Source: Solanum dulcamara (lineage: Eukaryota > Streptophyta > Magnoliopsida > Solanales > Solanaceae). Taken from it: 64,000 bases of DNA. Every line of letters begins with the position of its first letter. The first letter of the stretch is position 1. This document shows, one piece after another, positions 21,616 through 33,110 of the stretch. The notes under the pieces are model-generated. The model saw only the letters and a list, made by a program, of their open reading frames with translations. It did not search any database and was not told the origin of the DNA. The position numbers and the translations under genes were made by a program. The stretch lies in contig NC_077240.1 in the NCBI RefSeq assembly GCF_947179165.1, forward strand, positions 49,350,501 to 49,414,500, given 5' to 3'.

Positions 21616-21972
21616 GATTAGGAGGTGTCACCAAGTGTGGTTACAAGTATATTATCGATTTTCTCTCAGGACGTATATACATTGATAGATCCAGGCTCCA
21701 CCTTATCATATATATCTCTTTTTATTTCTAGTAGAATCAGAATAGAGCCTGAGTTGATAGAACCATTTAAGGTAGCTACACCGATAAGAGATTCTGTTAT
21801 AGCAAAGCAAGAATATAGAAATTGTTCGATGGACATATATAGTCATCATACCTTCGCAGATTTTATAGAGTTAGATATGAATGAGTTTGATGTTATTATG
21901 GGTATAGATTGGTTATCTTCTTTTTATTCTAACATTGATTGTAGAGACAAAATAGTTCATTTTCAATTCTAG
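21616..21972 (+). pseudogene. Element A unit 4: protease remnant
   Basis: The best kept protease copy: LSIFSQDVYTLIDPGSTLSYIS with the catalytic DPG intact, LIEPFKVATPI, and VIMGIDWLSSFYSNIDCRDK. It is open from 21625 to 21972 and ends in the shared VHFQF-stop break. Confidence 0.85.
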
Positions 21973-22850
21973 GGGAGTCAATTATAGAGTGGCTGGGGAA
22001 TACGGCATCGCCGAGGGGTAAGTTTATTTCATACCTCAAGGCAAGAAAGATGGTTAGAAAGGGTTATATTTATCATGTGGTCAGTGTGCATGATTTGAAA
22101 GTAGAGGTACTGACTCGTTCAGTCAGTTTTAGTAGTTAATGAATTTCTAGATGTATTGCCATATGAACTTCCAGGTATTCTTCTTGAGTAGGAGACAGAG
22201 TTCACTATAGATGTATTGCCAGATACTCAGCCTATATCTATTCCTCCATACAGAATGGTACCTATAGAGCTGAAGGAGTTAAAAGAGCAACTGAGAGATT
22301 TGTTAGTAAAGAGCTTCATTAGGCCCAGCACATCACCTTGGGGAGCACCGGTACTATTTGTGAGAAAGAAAGATGGGTCGCTACGAATGTGTATTGATTA
22401 TAGGAAGTTGCACAAGGTGACAATAAAGAATAGATATCCCCTTCCCAGGATTGATGATTTATTTGACCAGTTGTAGAGTTCTAAGTATTTCTCGAAGATA
22501 GACCTGCGATCAGGCTTTCATCAAGTACGGGAAAAGGAAGTGGATATTTCAAAGACTGCGTTTAGGACCCAATATGGGCATTATGAGTTTAGGGTGATGT
22601 CTTTTAGGGTGACCAATGCTCCAGCAGAGTTTTTGGATCTAATAAAATAAGTGTTCAAGCCATTCTTAGACCTATTCGTGATTGTATTTATTGATGATAT
22701 TCTGGTTTATTCATGATCAGAAGAGGAGCATGCAGATCATTTAAAGACGGTACTTGGGGTTCTCCAGGAGTAGAAATTGTGTGCTAAGTTCTCTAAATGT
22801 GAATTTAGGTTGACTTCAGTAGCATTCTTGGGGCATATTATTGGAGTTAA
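21973..22850 (+). pseudogene. Element A unit 4: reverse transcriptase remnant (the only copy that continues to RNase H)
   Basis: The linker and N-terminus contain a frameshift near 22112 and a stop near 22190. A good open stretch follows at 22216-22476 ([66 protein letters not shown]). Further down are [12 protein letters not shown] and FIDD near 22688. At [12 protein letters not shown] it passes normally into the thumb instead of jumping to gag. Confidence 0.88.
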
Positions 22851-23500
22851 TGGTAATCGAGTAGATACATAGAAGATTGAGGTCGTAAAGACTTGTCCTA
22901 GAACTATGACACCTACTGCGGTACGTAGTTTTCTGGGGCTAGCAGGATATTACAAGAGATTTGTAGAGAATTTTGCTTCGATTTCAGCACCATTAACAAG
23001 GCTAACTTTGAAGGCGGCTAAGTTCCAGTAGACCGATGCTTGTGAACGAAGATTTCAGTTGCTGAGAGATAAGTTTACTATGGCCCCCGTTCTAACTCTT
23101 CTTGAGGGACCAGATGGCTATTTCATTTATTGTGATGCTTCCAGTGTAGGGATAGGTTGTGTATTGATGTAACATCGCAGAGTCATAGCCTATGCCTCTC
23201 GGCAGCTCAGAATGCACAAAAGAAATTATACTACTCATGATCTGGAGTTAGCAGCAGTAATTCATGCTTTGAAAATATGGAGGCATTATCTATATGGAGT
23301 ACATGTTGATATTTACATGGATCACAAAAGTCTCCAATACATCTTTAAGCAGAAGGAGCTGACTTTGCGATAGAGAAGGTGGATAGAGTTGCTGAAAGAT
23401 TAGGATGTTGATATTCTATTCCACCCAGGGAAGGCAAATATTGTAGCAAATGCACTCAGCCATAAATCTATGGGTAGCTTGGCAAACGTACAACCACAAC
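22851..23500 (+). pseudogene. Element A: RT thumb/connection and RNase H remnant
   Basis: Readable motifs are FLGLAGYYKRFVENF, YFIYCDASSVGIGCVL (first catalytic Asp kept), [35 protein letters not shown] (catalytic Glu) and DHKSLQYIF (third Asp). Stops at about 22869, 23028, 23170, 23372 and 23401 mostly sit where the family has Trp, Gln or Arg, each one transition away. Confidence 0.85.
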
Positions 23501-24970
23501 GGAAGAAGATAGTCCATGAGATTTGTCAGTTAGCTAACCTTGGAGTCCATTTGGTAGATTCTGATAACAACGAAGTTTCTGTCTGAGGATTTGCTGAATC
23601 TTCTATTGTAGAAAAGGTAAAAAGACGCCAGTATGAGGACCCTCTTCTTGTAAATTATAGGGATGCAGCTCTTCAAAAAAAGGAGACCCCATTCAAAGTT
23701 ACACCGGATGGATTATTGTGATACAAAGATAAAATATGTGTACCTGAGGTTGTAGGGTTTCGACAACAGGTAGTGGGAGAGGCATACTATGCCCGTTATT
23801 CTATTCATCCAGGGTTGACAAATATGTATCATGACCTCAGATATTTGTATTGGTGGGATGGTATGAAGAAAGATATAGCAGAATTCATTACTCAGTGCCC
23901 AAATTATCAATAGGTTAAGGTCAAGCATCAGAAGTCCAGTGGGCTATTACAAGAGATGGAGATTCCAACCTAGAAATAGGAGGTAATTAATATAGACTTT
24001 TTCAAGGGTTTACCTCGCACTCCGTGAAAATATGACTTTATTTGGGTCATCGTTGATAGGTTGACAAAATCAGACCACTTTCTTCTAGTTAGGACTACTT
24101 ATTCAGCTGAGGACTAGGCTAGGTTATACCTCAAGGAGATAGAGAGCCTTCATGGGGTTTCTACTGCTATTATCTCTGATAGAGGGGGCCAGTTTACAGT
24201 AACTTCTAGAGATCCTTCTAGGAGGGATTGGGAACACAATGAGTCTCAGCACAGCATTCCACTCTCAGACTGATGGGCAGGCCAAGCATACCATTTCGAC
24301 ACTACAAGATATGTTATGAGCCTGTATTATTGATTTCAGGGGTATTTGGGATCATCTGCCATTTATTGAGTTTTCCTATAATAACAGTCACCATTCTAGT
24401 ATTCAGATTACACCATATGAGGCCTTGTATGAAAGGAAGTGCAGGTCATCTATTGGCTGGTTTGATGTTAGTGTCACTAAATTGATAGACCTAGATATGG
24501 TTCAGTAGGCTATTGATAAAGTAAAGCTTATTTAGGAGAGATTACTGGCAACCCAAAGTAGATAGAAATCATATGCAGATAAAAAGAAAGGGAAACTAAG
24601 CCCGAGGTACATTGGGCCATATAAAATTATCCATAGAATAAGCTCGGCTGCCTATGAGTTGGACCTACCATCTGATTTGGAAGTAGTACATCTAGTCTTT
24701 CACGTGTCAATGCTTCACAAATGTATAGGCAATCCTTCTAGAATATTTCTCGTAGATGATGTCCAGGTAACAGAGGAGGTATCCTACGAGGAGTAGCCTA
24801 TAGCCATATTTGATCGGCAGATTAGAAGGTTGCAAACTAAGGAAGTGGCTTCCGCCAAAGTATTATGGAGAAACAACAATAGAGAAGAGATGACCTAGGA
24901 AGCCGAGAAAGAGATGAAGAAGAAGTACCCTTACGTTTTCCCTACACCTACGAGTAGCTTAAACTCCTGA
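23501..24970 (+). pseudogene. Element A: integrase remnant with chromodomain-like tail
   Basis: The N-terminal zinc region (SIHPGLTNMYHDLRYLYWWDGMKKDI ... CPNYQ) has one Cys changed. The core shows FIWVIVDRLTKSDHFL, HGVSTAIISDRGGQF and, frame-shifted, a remnant of the Glu region near 24270. The C-terminal domain lacks the VGDWVFLK segment, then continues SPRYIGPYKIIHR, AYELDLPSDL, VFHVSMLHK, and the tail VLWRNNNREE...EAEKEMKKKYPYVFP. A stop near 24970 precedes the polypurine tract. Confidence 0.88.
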
Positions 24971-25057
24971 CTTGATTATATTGGTTGCCAGAGGAAACTA
25001 TATGTTATAACGATAAGGGAAACTTTCCCAAAATTTTGATAGTACCTTAACGAATGT

Positions 25058-25074
25058 TCTAAAAAGAGGAAGAA
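25058..25074 (+). other. Polypurine tract of element A
   Basis: AAAAAGAGGAAGAA lies directly before the LTR start TGTTATATTC, in the position where plus-strand synthesis would be primed. Confidence 0.8.
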
Positions 25075-27083
25075 TGTTATATTCTGTATTTTTATATGTT
25101 GAGTTATTCGCAAGAGAATCGACTCAAGTTAAAGATGGGATCATTTTCGGACACGAAGTAGACATATTTAATTTCCAATTCTAATTAGAACATAAATTAT
25201 TTATAAATTTTAATTAGTGTAAAAAATATATTATTGGAGATTAGGAATTAATTACTTATGATTAGATTACTAAGTAAGAATTAGTGATTAATTAAATTAA
25301 TTAACCTAATTACTTGTATAGGCCCCACCCAAATTAAAAAAATAGATGCCATATAGGAGGGCACGTGGAAGGCTATAGGGCAACATATAAAGCTATTTTT
25401 TGATGAATAATGCATTAAACACAATTCCATTTTATCTTAAGCAAATCAATTTAGAGAGAGAAGTGAGAGGTGTAGTCAGAGAGGCTCTTGGCCAAGCTTG
25501 GAGTTGAGGGATAAATTAAGGGATCAAGTGTGGTAATTATTCAAGATGATGGCAACAAGAATTGATTCATTGGGGAAGTAAAAACATTGTTTAATCAAGT
25601 CCTCAAGTTTCCAAGCAAATTGTGTCATTATAGCTCAAGGTAAGATTCAATCTTTTTACATATTTTGGAAGTAATTTAAACTTGTATAAGTTGGTAAATG
25701 TGTGATGAATGCAAGAAGTTATATATGTTAATGTTGAAGTGTAAATTGAGCTTCGTAGGGGGCTGTTTTAATTAATCATGGTGAATTGATTTTTAAGTGA
25801 CAATACGATTAATGTTATCATGAATTATATGGTAAAGGGATTAGATATAAGGTTAAAGTTGTGTTGATATGAACATGTTGATATTCTTATTAAATGGAAA
25901 GAGTTGAAGGTATGATTATATCCATATGTTGTTAATGGTGTCTCCGTGTTAACAGGAGGGTAATTGGTAATTTGGGTTAGGCGAATATATAGGGGAAATG
26001 CTGCCTGATTTTCGTTAAGTCCTTGAATAAAAAAAACCCTAAATAAGAAATATAAGTTAAAATAATAAGTTCTATAAGTACGGATTTAAGAACTAGAAAA
26101 TATAGTTACTAACGATAACATTACTCTTATATTAAATAGGCTAAAAGAGCGACGAGGTGAATAGATTTACGAATAGCCGCTAAAAGGTATGTAAAGCCGC
26201 CCCTTCTTTCTTTTGGCGTGTCTTAGATTTAAGTGATTAATGATATAGGGTTGGGGTAATTTATTCATAAGTTCCGAGTGTGATTCACGATCCTTATTCA
26301 CTTCTTAATGTTAGAACTCCTAAGGTGATTGAGCTATTGCCCCTCGAGTCCTCTATATGTTAGATAGTAGCTAGTATAGAGTTCGTATTCTTACAGACTC
26401 TATAATGATTAATGTCCTTAACTTTCAATAGTTGTTTTGCATTATCTTGATACATGACATATGATTCCTGAGGCTCTATTTGATATAGTACATATTGATA
26501 TGCAAAGAGTGCTTAACATGACTATTGCCTTGATATTCGAGTATTAGTTATTTTACTGATTCCATTAAGTCTCAGATAATGATCTAATTGTGTATGGTTG
26601 CTCATGATATTCTACTCGTGCATTCCTCAATATGTCTTTCACTGAGTCCTGGGTCAGGTATGTTACTGTACATAGTGTTATGGCTTTATTCACTGAGTCC
26701 CTTACTAGAGGGCCAGGTAGGAAATATGTATATGGTGATATAATGATTTGATTGTGGCACCGAGTCCCATAATGGGCTGGATATGGTATATGATAATGAT
26801 TTGCATGCTTTCATTTCATAAGACACAGGTACAGTGATTTTATTATTATTATACTTGTCTCCTGGAATCTATACTTCAGTATGATCACTCTTATTGTATT
26901 TCATGCTTTACATATTTAGTACATATCTCATACTGACCCTCTTTTTTCGAGGGGGGTGTATTTTATGCCCGCAGGTGCAGATACTCGCTTTGGTGATCTG
27001 CCAACTTAGGACCCTTATTTAGTTGTCTTGGAGTGCTCCATTATCTCAGAGCCTAGACTTTTGGTACAGATCCTTTTGATGTG

Positions 27084-27109
27084 TATATATATATATATAT
27101 ATATATATG
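27084..27109. repeat. TA microsatellite in A's LTR
   Basis: Alternating TA run of about 26 bp. A second, longer one lies 110 bp downstream. Confidence 0.85.
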
Positions 27110-27216
27110 TTTATCTAGGGGTACGGTAGGGCCCTGTCCTGTCATATGTTACTGTTGATACTCTTGGAGGTCTGCAGACATACGTGTGGGTTATGTATAG
27201 ATGTTGTGTTTCTTGC

Positions 27217-27218
<2 letters not shown>

Positions 27219-27259
<41 letters not shown>
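27219..27259. repeat. TA microsatellite in A's LTR (second)
   Basis: Alternating TA of about 41 bp. The open frames crossing it on both strands (poly Tyr-Ile) are artefacts of the repeat. Confidence 0.9.
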
Positions 27260-27261
<2 letters not shown>

Positions 27262-27542
27262 GATGCTGTATGTAATGGCAGCCCTATCAGCTTGCATATA
27301 TGTTTGGAGATGTTCCCGTATGTTATAACAGCCTTGTTGGCTCATGTATTATGATATTTGATAGATTGTGACTCCTCAGGACACAAGTTAACTTGATACA
27401 TGTCTGTGATGTTTTGAGATAATGTTACCTTTTCACAATGCCTCCATATTGCGTTTAGTTTTAGTTTGATGATGTCTAATAGATATGTATAAAAGTGTTC
27501 ATCTTAGGCACTAGTCATAGCCTATGGTGTTTGGTCGTGACA

Positions 27543-28127
27543 CAAAACGACCTCACTTGTGTTAAAACATAGGAAAAGACCAAAATACCCTTTAAAAGTT
27601 TTGGCTGAAACTGGCTTCATTGGACCCTGTCATACTCAGTGGTGGTGTCCTTTGGTAAGGGACTTGGAAAATATTAGAAAAGGGCCTGTAGGGTAGCCTC
27701 GGAAGTTTCTTCATGGAGGACTTAATGGTCTATAAAAAGCATCACAGCTCGTGAAGAGTGGCCGTGGTGTAGGTCCCATAGAAGGCCTGTAAAGGTCCCT
27801 CCACGGTCCGTGAAATACTTCACGACTTGTAGTATTCATCCGTGGTCTAAGCCTTGGAAGGTGTTTTGAGGAACTTGGGGATGACTCACTACGGAGGGAT
27901 TCACGGTCTGTGGTTCTCACCATGTTTTTTCATCCTTAATCATGGCTTGTCCCTTACAGTCTGAGCCTCTAAATCACCACCACGATGGCTCACCATGGGG
28001 TTTGGAACTCTACATGGCCCATGAAGGTTTTCCGTGGTTGGTGCCTGGTGCCATTTTCCTAAATTTCTCTACAATATAGCTTTTTGTTTCCATTTTTGGA
28101 ACATTTCAAATTTCTCGGGGTCTTACA
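27543..28127 (-). repeat. LTR-like fragment K1 with CG-rich palindromic motif cluster
   Basis: On the minus strand the fragment starts TGTAAGACCCCGAG at 28127, much like the start of the E LTR (TGTAAGACTCCG at 37202). It contains scattered degenerate copies of a CACGGTCCGTGAA-like palindrome (27760-27910 and up to about 28040). At 27573 it reaches the AAAAGACCAAAATACCC anchor that also follows the palindrome zone in the E and G LTRs. It abuts A's 3' LTR, so A probably inserted here. No gene. Confidence 0.55.
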
Positions 28128-28551
28128 CCAACTGAAAACGGTATCCCAGAGATAACCATGTTGACGAAATTTTCATTCGAGCGCATTTACTAAAAAAGTT
28201 GACCAAAGTCAAACTAGGCCCAACCTTAAAGATAAAATGGCAAAACCACCCAGCTCAAAACAAAGGCTCGAAATCCCAAACCAACCTTCCTTCTAGACCA
28301 AAATGGACCTTCCGAAGCTGATGGAACTGTCGGAATTCTCACATGATGCCCGAATCTCTGGATGTTGAAAAAGTCAACTCTATCAAACCATAATCCTCTA
28401 AAATGGCCAAACCACTTCAATAACTCAAACAAATACCCTAAGAAGTATACTACCCATCCCAATATCACATAAGAGCTATCAAGAAGCTACGGGAAGGGTT
28501 AAAATGGAAAAAGCATGCAAAAGCATGAAAATGACCTTGGAGGTCATTACA
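28128..28551 (-). repeat. LTR-like fragment K2
   Basis: It is non-coding and ends at 28551 with a TGTAATGACCTCC start on the minus strand, adjacent to integrase sequence of E1. The motif AAAAAGTTGACCAAAGTCAAAC near 28192 is reminiscent of other Solanaceae LTRs (recollection, not searched). The 80-residue minus-strand open frame here shows no domain. Confidence 0.45.
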
Positions 28552-28634
28552 ACTATGTACCTCGATCTGATATGATGGACAAGGGCACACCATGAAGTCT
28601 TTACAAATTACGAATATACAACTTAGCAAAATCT
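28552..28634 (-). pseudogene. E1 integrase core fragment, cut off by D
   Basis: These 83 bp match 38302-38385 of E2 (GTACCTCG, GACAAGGGCACAC, ACATACAACTTAGCA). In E2 this region encodes the YAKLYVHELIRLQ...PIIS part of the integrase core around the second catalytic Asp. About 320 bp of integrase between here and the sequence right of D are missing. Confidence 0.75.
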
Positions 28635-31634
28635 TAGGTAGAGTAGGAGGCCGAGAAATGAGTCGTAGGAATCGATTGACTCATGTAAGCAACCAACTTA
28701 GAGGTCTTACGTACTTAAGCTACTCGAGTGCGTGTTGAGACTAAGTAGCAAGGAATACATAGGCTCTTAAAGTGCGATGAAATTATGAATCCACGGAAGA
28801 GAAATAAGGAAACGACGCACCTACATGAAGCAAGTAGGTGACTCACCTACTTGACATATGGCAGCACATGAAAGTGACACGTGGCAACAGGTGACACACC
28901 ATGGGTGGACCCCATCTGCCACGTGGCAACCATGGATTGGTTGCATAATTGAGGTGGCTGCCTAAGGGTATGACACGTGTCACTCTCCAAAAAGATATAT
29001 ATCTATGTATGGATGACTATTAAGTCATTTTTAGCCAAACACTTGAACAAAAATAGAGAGAAAAACGTGGAGAAGAAAGCAAAGGCAGCCATGGTTTGGA
29101 GAAACACTAAGTTGGTAATACGAGTATAACTCCTTGTGTAAGGCTTCTTTTTGAGTGATTCAAGATGTTTTGGAAATATATTTCATAGGTATACAACTTT
29201 TATTTAGCCTCTAAAACCCATTTTTGCTTTTCTCTGCTCAAAAAAGGGTGATGAAGTATGGGGAAGGTGCTGCCCAGATTTTGTTTTGGAAATCCTTCAC
29301 GGACAGCTGTGGGTATTTTGGGCATATCTTTTCGTAAAGAATTGTTGTAGGGGTGATTCAAAATTGTATGAGACCTTGATACACATGTATATAACTTTCA
29401 TTGAGGCCACAAATCCTGTTTCCCTCAATTACCCCTTCGAAATTAAGAGACAATATAAGACAGTGGGCTGTCCAGATTTCGCGTTTTGATAGTTTTGGCG
29501 AGTTTGACGAGTTTAACGTAAGGTAAGTCCTTTCATTTTAAATTGGATTTTATGGTGTTTATATATAGGGTATTATACGTTGTGTAAGTGGCTGGAAATG
29601 TGAAAATATGATAAATATGCTTGACGTCCGAAATAAACTAAATTGGAATCGCTATAGTTAAATTATAGTCGAAATGAGGCATTGTGCATGTGGGGACTGT
29701 TGTAGGTGTGTGATGGTGTGTTGCAGGTCCTAAAGGAATTCTAAAAGAGGTGTGGGAGCTGCTGGTTACAGCTACACGACTCTCCATTCCTCACGATTAA
29801 AGGTTTTACGAAATAAAGGCTAAAGACCCTATTTTGATATCGTAATGTTAAGTAAGTTGTTTGGAGCCTATGTTGTGGAATGTTGCCATGTTTTATATAT
29901 ATATGAGCTGCTGGTTATGTTGTTGGTTGGATGTAGGTGTTAAGGACATAATTGGGAATTCGTATAGGGCACGTTATAGGGGAGATGCTGCCCGAATTCC
30001 ATTAACTTCTTAACTAGTTAATAGACTAATCGAGACTAGTCGAAAAAGGTGAATAAGGAGTTGTTTCCTATGGGGGCTTGGTTGTGAATTTAGAAGCTGT
30101 AAAGTTAAAGGTTACTAATATTAATATTGCCTCCGTGTTAAATAGGTGCAGAGAACGACGAGACAAGCCGGATTAGAAGCAATCGATAAGAGGTATGTAG
30201 AGCCTACTCTTTCTCTTATTTTGGCATGTCTTCAAGTTAAGTAATGAATGGTGTGAGCTTGAGGGTAAATATACTCATAGATTCCAAGCGTAATTCACGG
30301 CCCTTATTTACTTCTTGATGAAAGCACTCTTACAGTAATTGAACTGAGGCTTCTCAAGCTTCCTTACGTTAGGAAGTGATGGGCAGGTAAAGCTATCCTT
30401 CCTTTCTCTTGAGATGTATTTGGCATGGAAATAAGGTTATGATGCCATGGTTGTTCACCGAGCCCCATGATGGGCCGATTACAAAATATGACTATGATGA
30501 CCACATAAAGGAAAGTACAGATGGTGTAGAGTTCATTTTCTTTCTTCTTTTGGCATATCTTAGCTATAAGTTAAACATGATACGATCGCTGAGATAATGA
30601 TCTAGCTTGCATATGGTTACTTACTACTCTTCTTATGGATATGATTTACATATCTTTACCAAGTCCCATAGAGGGTCGGGTACGACCGAAGTCCCAAAAA
30701 GGGGTCGGGTATGATATAAGATGATATAAATATTCACCGAGTCCCAAAAAGGGCCAAGTATGACCGATCCCCACCAAGGGCTGGGTATGCTATGTAAATG
30801 CAATGATAAGACGACATGATTATATACTGAGTCTCATTAAAGGGCCAGTTATGGTATATTTATGCATATGATGACATAAGGATAAATTTGTAACACCAAG
30901 TCCCATAACGGACCAGGTGTGGAATATCATACTGAGATACATAACCTCATTTTAGAAGGTACAGGTAATGTGATTTAGTGATTGTTGTACTTATTCTCTG
31001 CATCCCTGTGTCAACTATACTTTCCTTGTGGTATTTTATGCTTTACATACTCAGTACACATATCGTACTGACCCTCTCTTCTTGGGGGGCTGCATTCATG
31101 CCCGCAGGTACAGACGTGCGCTTTGAGGATCCGCCAGCCTAGGGTTCCACTTAGCAAGTTCGGGAAAAGCTCCATTGTGTTGGAGCCTAGTTTTTGGTAC
31201 TAAACCTCTACTGTATGTTTTCGTTTATGCAGGGGTATGGTGGGGGCCCTGTCCTGCCATATGTTGTCATTCCTATTCTTAGAGGTATGTAGACATATGT
31301 GTGTGGGTTGTTTAGGAGTTTATTTCGGTTATGCCTATGTGATATGTTGTAAAACCTATTATGTTGTGGTAGCCTTATCGGCTGGCTTTCCCTTTTATGA
31401 CATAATGCAAATGAAAGAGGCCACACGTGTATGAATATTTTATCACCCAGTGGGTTCATATGTTTGGTTCCTATATCTAGGAGGTTATATGAACATGAAA
31501 AAGTTTTAACCCATTGAGGTTTTTTTGTGAGCAGTATCACGTTATACATAGTCCAATTTGACTATAGTCGACAGTTACGTAAATGGGGGTCCAGGTCGGA
31601 CCCCAGTCACTGCCTACGGGGTTGGGTTGTGACA
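28635..31634 (+). repeat. LTR D, 5'-truncated, inserted in E1 (3.0 kb)
   Basis: It aligns with the C, H and I type LTRs from a point about 160 bp inside the LTR (GGAGGCCGAGAAATGAGTCG) to the end GGGTTGGGTTGTGACA. It includes the CACGTG-TATA zone, GAGTCCC repeats (30660-30940) and the conserved C-run/G-run block (31045-31110). There is no primer site after it: E1 sequence begins at once. It is a solo or truncated LTR. Confidence 0.85.
28876..29005 (+). promoter_or_regulatory. Putative U3 promoter of LTR D: three CACGTG cores and TATA box
   Basis: CACGTG at 28878-28883, 28920-28925 and 28974-28979; TATATAT near 28995. Same order and spacing as in B and C. Confidence 0.5.
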
Positions 31635-32420
31635 AATACCTCAATAGCTTTCTCGACAACCGACTTCTTTAACTCAACCAATATAGGATCTTGGTCTTTC
31701 TTATCCTTAACATCTACTCCAAGAGACGATTCTAAACCATTATGGACAAGAATACCTCCATCATTAGAATCAACCAAATGCACACCTAAGCATACCAATC
31801 TATTGACATCCTTGACCATTTTTTTCTTATCTTCTTCAACTTGTGCCACACTATTCATGGACAACCTACTTAGTGCATCGGCAACCATATTAGCTTTGCC
31901 TGGATGATACAACACACTCATATCATAATCCTTCAACAATTCAAGCCATCTCCTTTGCCGAAGATTCAAGTCTTTTGCTTAAACACATATTGTAAACTCT
32001 TGTGGTCGGTTAACACATCCACATGGACACCATAAAGATAGTGCCTCCAAATCATCAAATCAAACACAACCGTCGCTAGTTCAAGATCATGGGTTGGATA
32101 TTTCCATTCATGCACCTTAAGTTTCCTAAAAGCATAGGATATTGCCTTACCATATTGCATCAAACACATCCAAGACCAACCCTTGAAGCATTACAATATA
32201 TTGTGAAACCATCGGACCCTTCCGGCATGGTCAAGTTAGGAACAGTAGTGAGACGATCTTTCAACTCTTGGAAACTCTTTTCACATACTTTGGACCATTG
32301 AAACTTCACCTTCATTTGAGTCAATGGTAAGAGGTGGCGAGATCGACGAAAACCCTTCCACAAATCCCCTATAGTACCTGGCTAAGCCCAAGAAACTCCT
32401 AATATCCAAGGGATATAATG
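31635..32420 (-). pseudogene. E1 RNase H remnant and linker to integrase
   Basis: From high to low coordinate: FQELKDRLTTVP and [12 protein letters not shown] (the first catalytic Asp is Asn), [49 protein letters not shown], then [35 protein letters not shown]. One frameshift near 32165 and one near 31967 break it. It is joined directly to LTR D at 31635. Confidence 0.88.
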
Positions 32421-33110
32421 GTCTATGCTAATTCTTAACCGCCTTGGTATTTTTAGGATCAACCATAATTCCTTCACCGAACATAATATGATCAAGGAAA
32501 GCTACCTCCCGTGACCAAAACTCACATTTGTTAAAGTTTGCATATAGTTGTTCATCTCTTAGAGTTTGCAATACAATCCTCAAGTAATTTCCATGTTCCT
32601 CCTCACTCCGAGAGTAAACCAAAATGTCATCAATGAATACAATAGCAAACATATCTAAATATTGCTTGAACACCCTATTCATTAAGTCTATGAAAGCTCC
32701 GGGAGCATTGGTTAAATCGAATGACATAACTCAAAACTCATAATGGCCATACCTTATCTGAAATACCATTTTGGGAATTTCACACTCACTCACCCTTAAT
32801 TGGTGATACTGGAATGAAGATCTATTTTGGAGAAGTAACTTGCCCATTGCAATAGATCAAACAAGTCATCTATCCTCGGAATTGAATACTTATTGTTAAT
32901 GGTTAACTTATTTAATTATCGGTAATCAATGCACATACGTAGTATACCATCCTTCTTTCTAACAAACAATACAAGAGAACCCCATGGGGATATACTTGGC
33001 CTAATATAACCCTTTTATAACAAATCTTTCAATTGATCCTTTAACTCTGCCAAACCTATCCGATAAGGAGGAATAAAAATAGGTTGAGTGGAACACCGGG
33101 TAGATCATTT
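32421..33110 (-). pseudogene. E1 reverse transcriptase remnant
   Basis: The palm is open at 32428-32727: [41 protein letters not shown], with FIDD intact. Upstream parts (SKIDLHS, MCIDY near 32930, KEGYIRPS near 32995) are spread over frames with stops. E2's copy at 39494-40097 is similar but has different lesions. Confidence 0.85.

Larger units (their letters stand above)
1..27542 (+). mobile_element. Element A: Ty3/gypsy LTR retrotransposon with tandemly repeated gag-pro-RT interior, interrupted by B
   Basis: The element enters from the left edge and ends with an LTR at 25075-27542; its 5' LTR and primer site lie outside the window. Between them are degenerate gag, CCHC knuckle, aspartic protease, RT, RNase H and integrase in Ty3/gypsy order. 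The segment mid-gag to mid-RT is repeated: protease-RT copies start near 1, 1861, 19600 and 21616, with RT-to-gag joints near 1095, 3055 and 20781. Element B (3731-19476) splits the third copy. All copies carry stops and frameshifts, so none is functional. Confidence 0.9.
25075..27542 (+). repeat. 3' LTR of element A (2.47 kb)
   Basis: It starts TGTTATATTC and ends TTGGTCGTGACA. It carries the conserved C-run/G-run block near 26910-26985, GAGTCCC/GGGCCAGG repeat relics at 26640-26800 and two long TA tracts. The bases after it (CAAAA, 27543-27547) are the likely right target duplication; the left copy is outside the window. No gene is visible. Confidence 0.9.

Noticed and set aside
27142..27345. 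Frames rich in Ile-Tyr repeats on both strands
   Set aside because: They are translations of a TA microsatellite.
31527..31907. 126-residue plus-strand open frame
   Set aside because: It spans the end of LTR D and the antisense of E1 RNase H; no independent gene.
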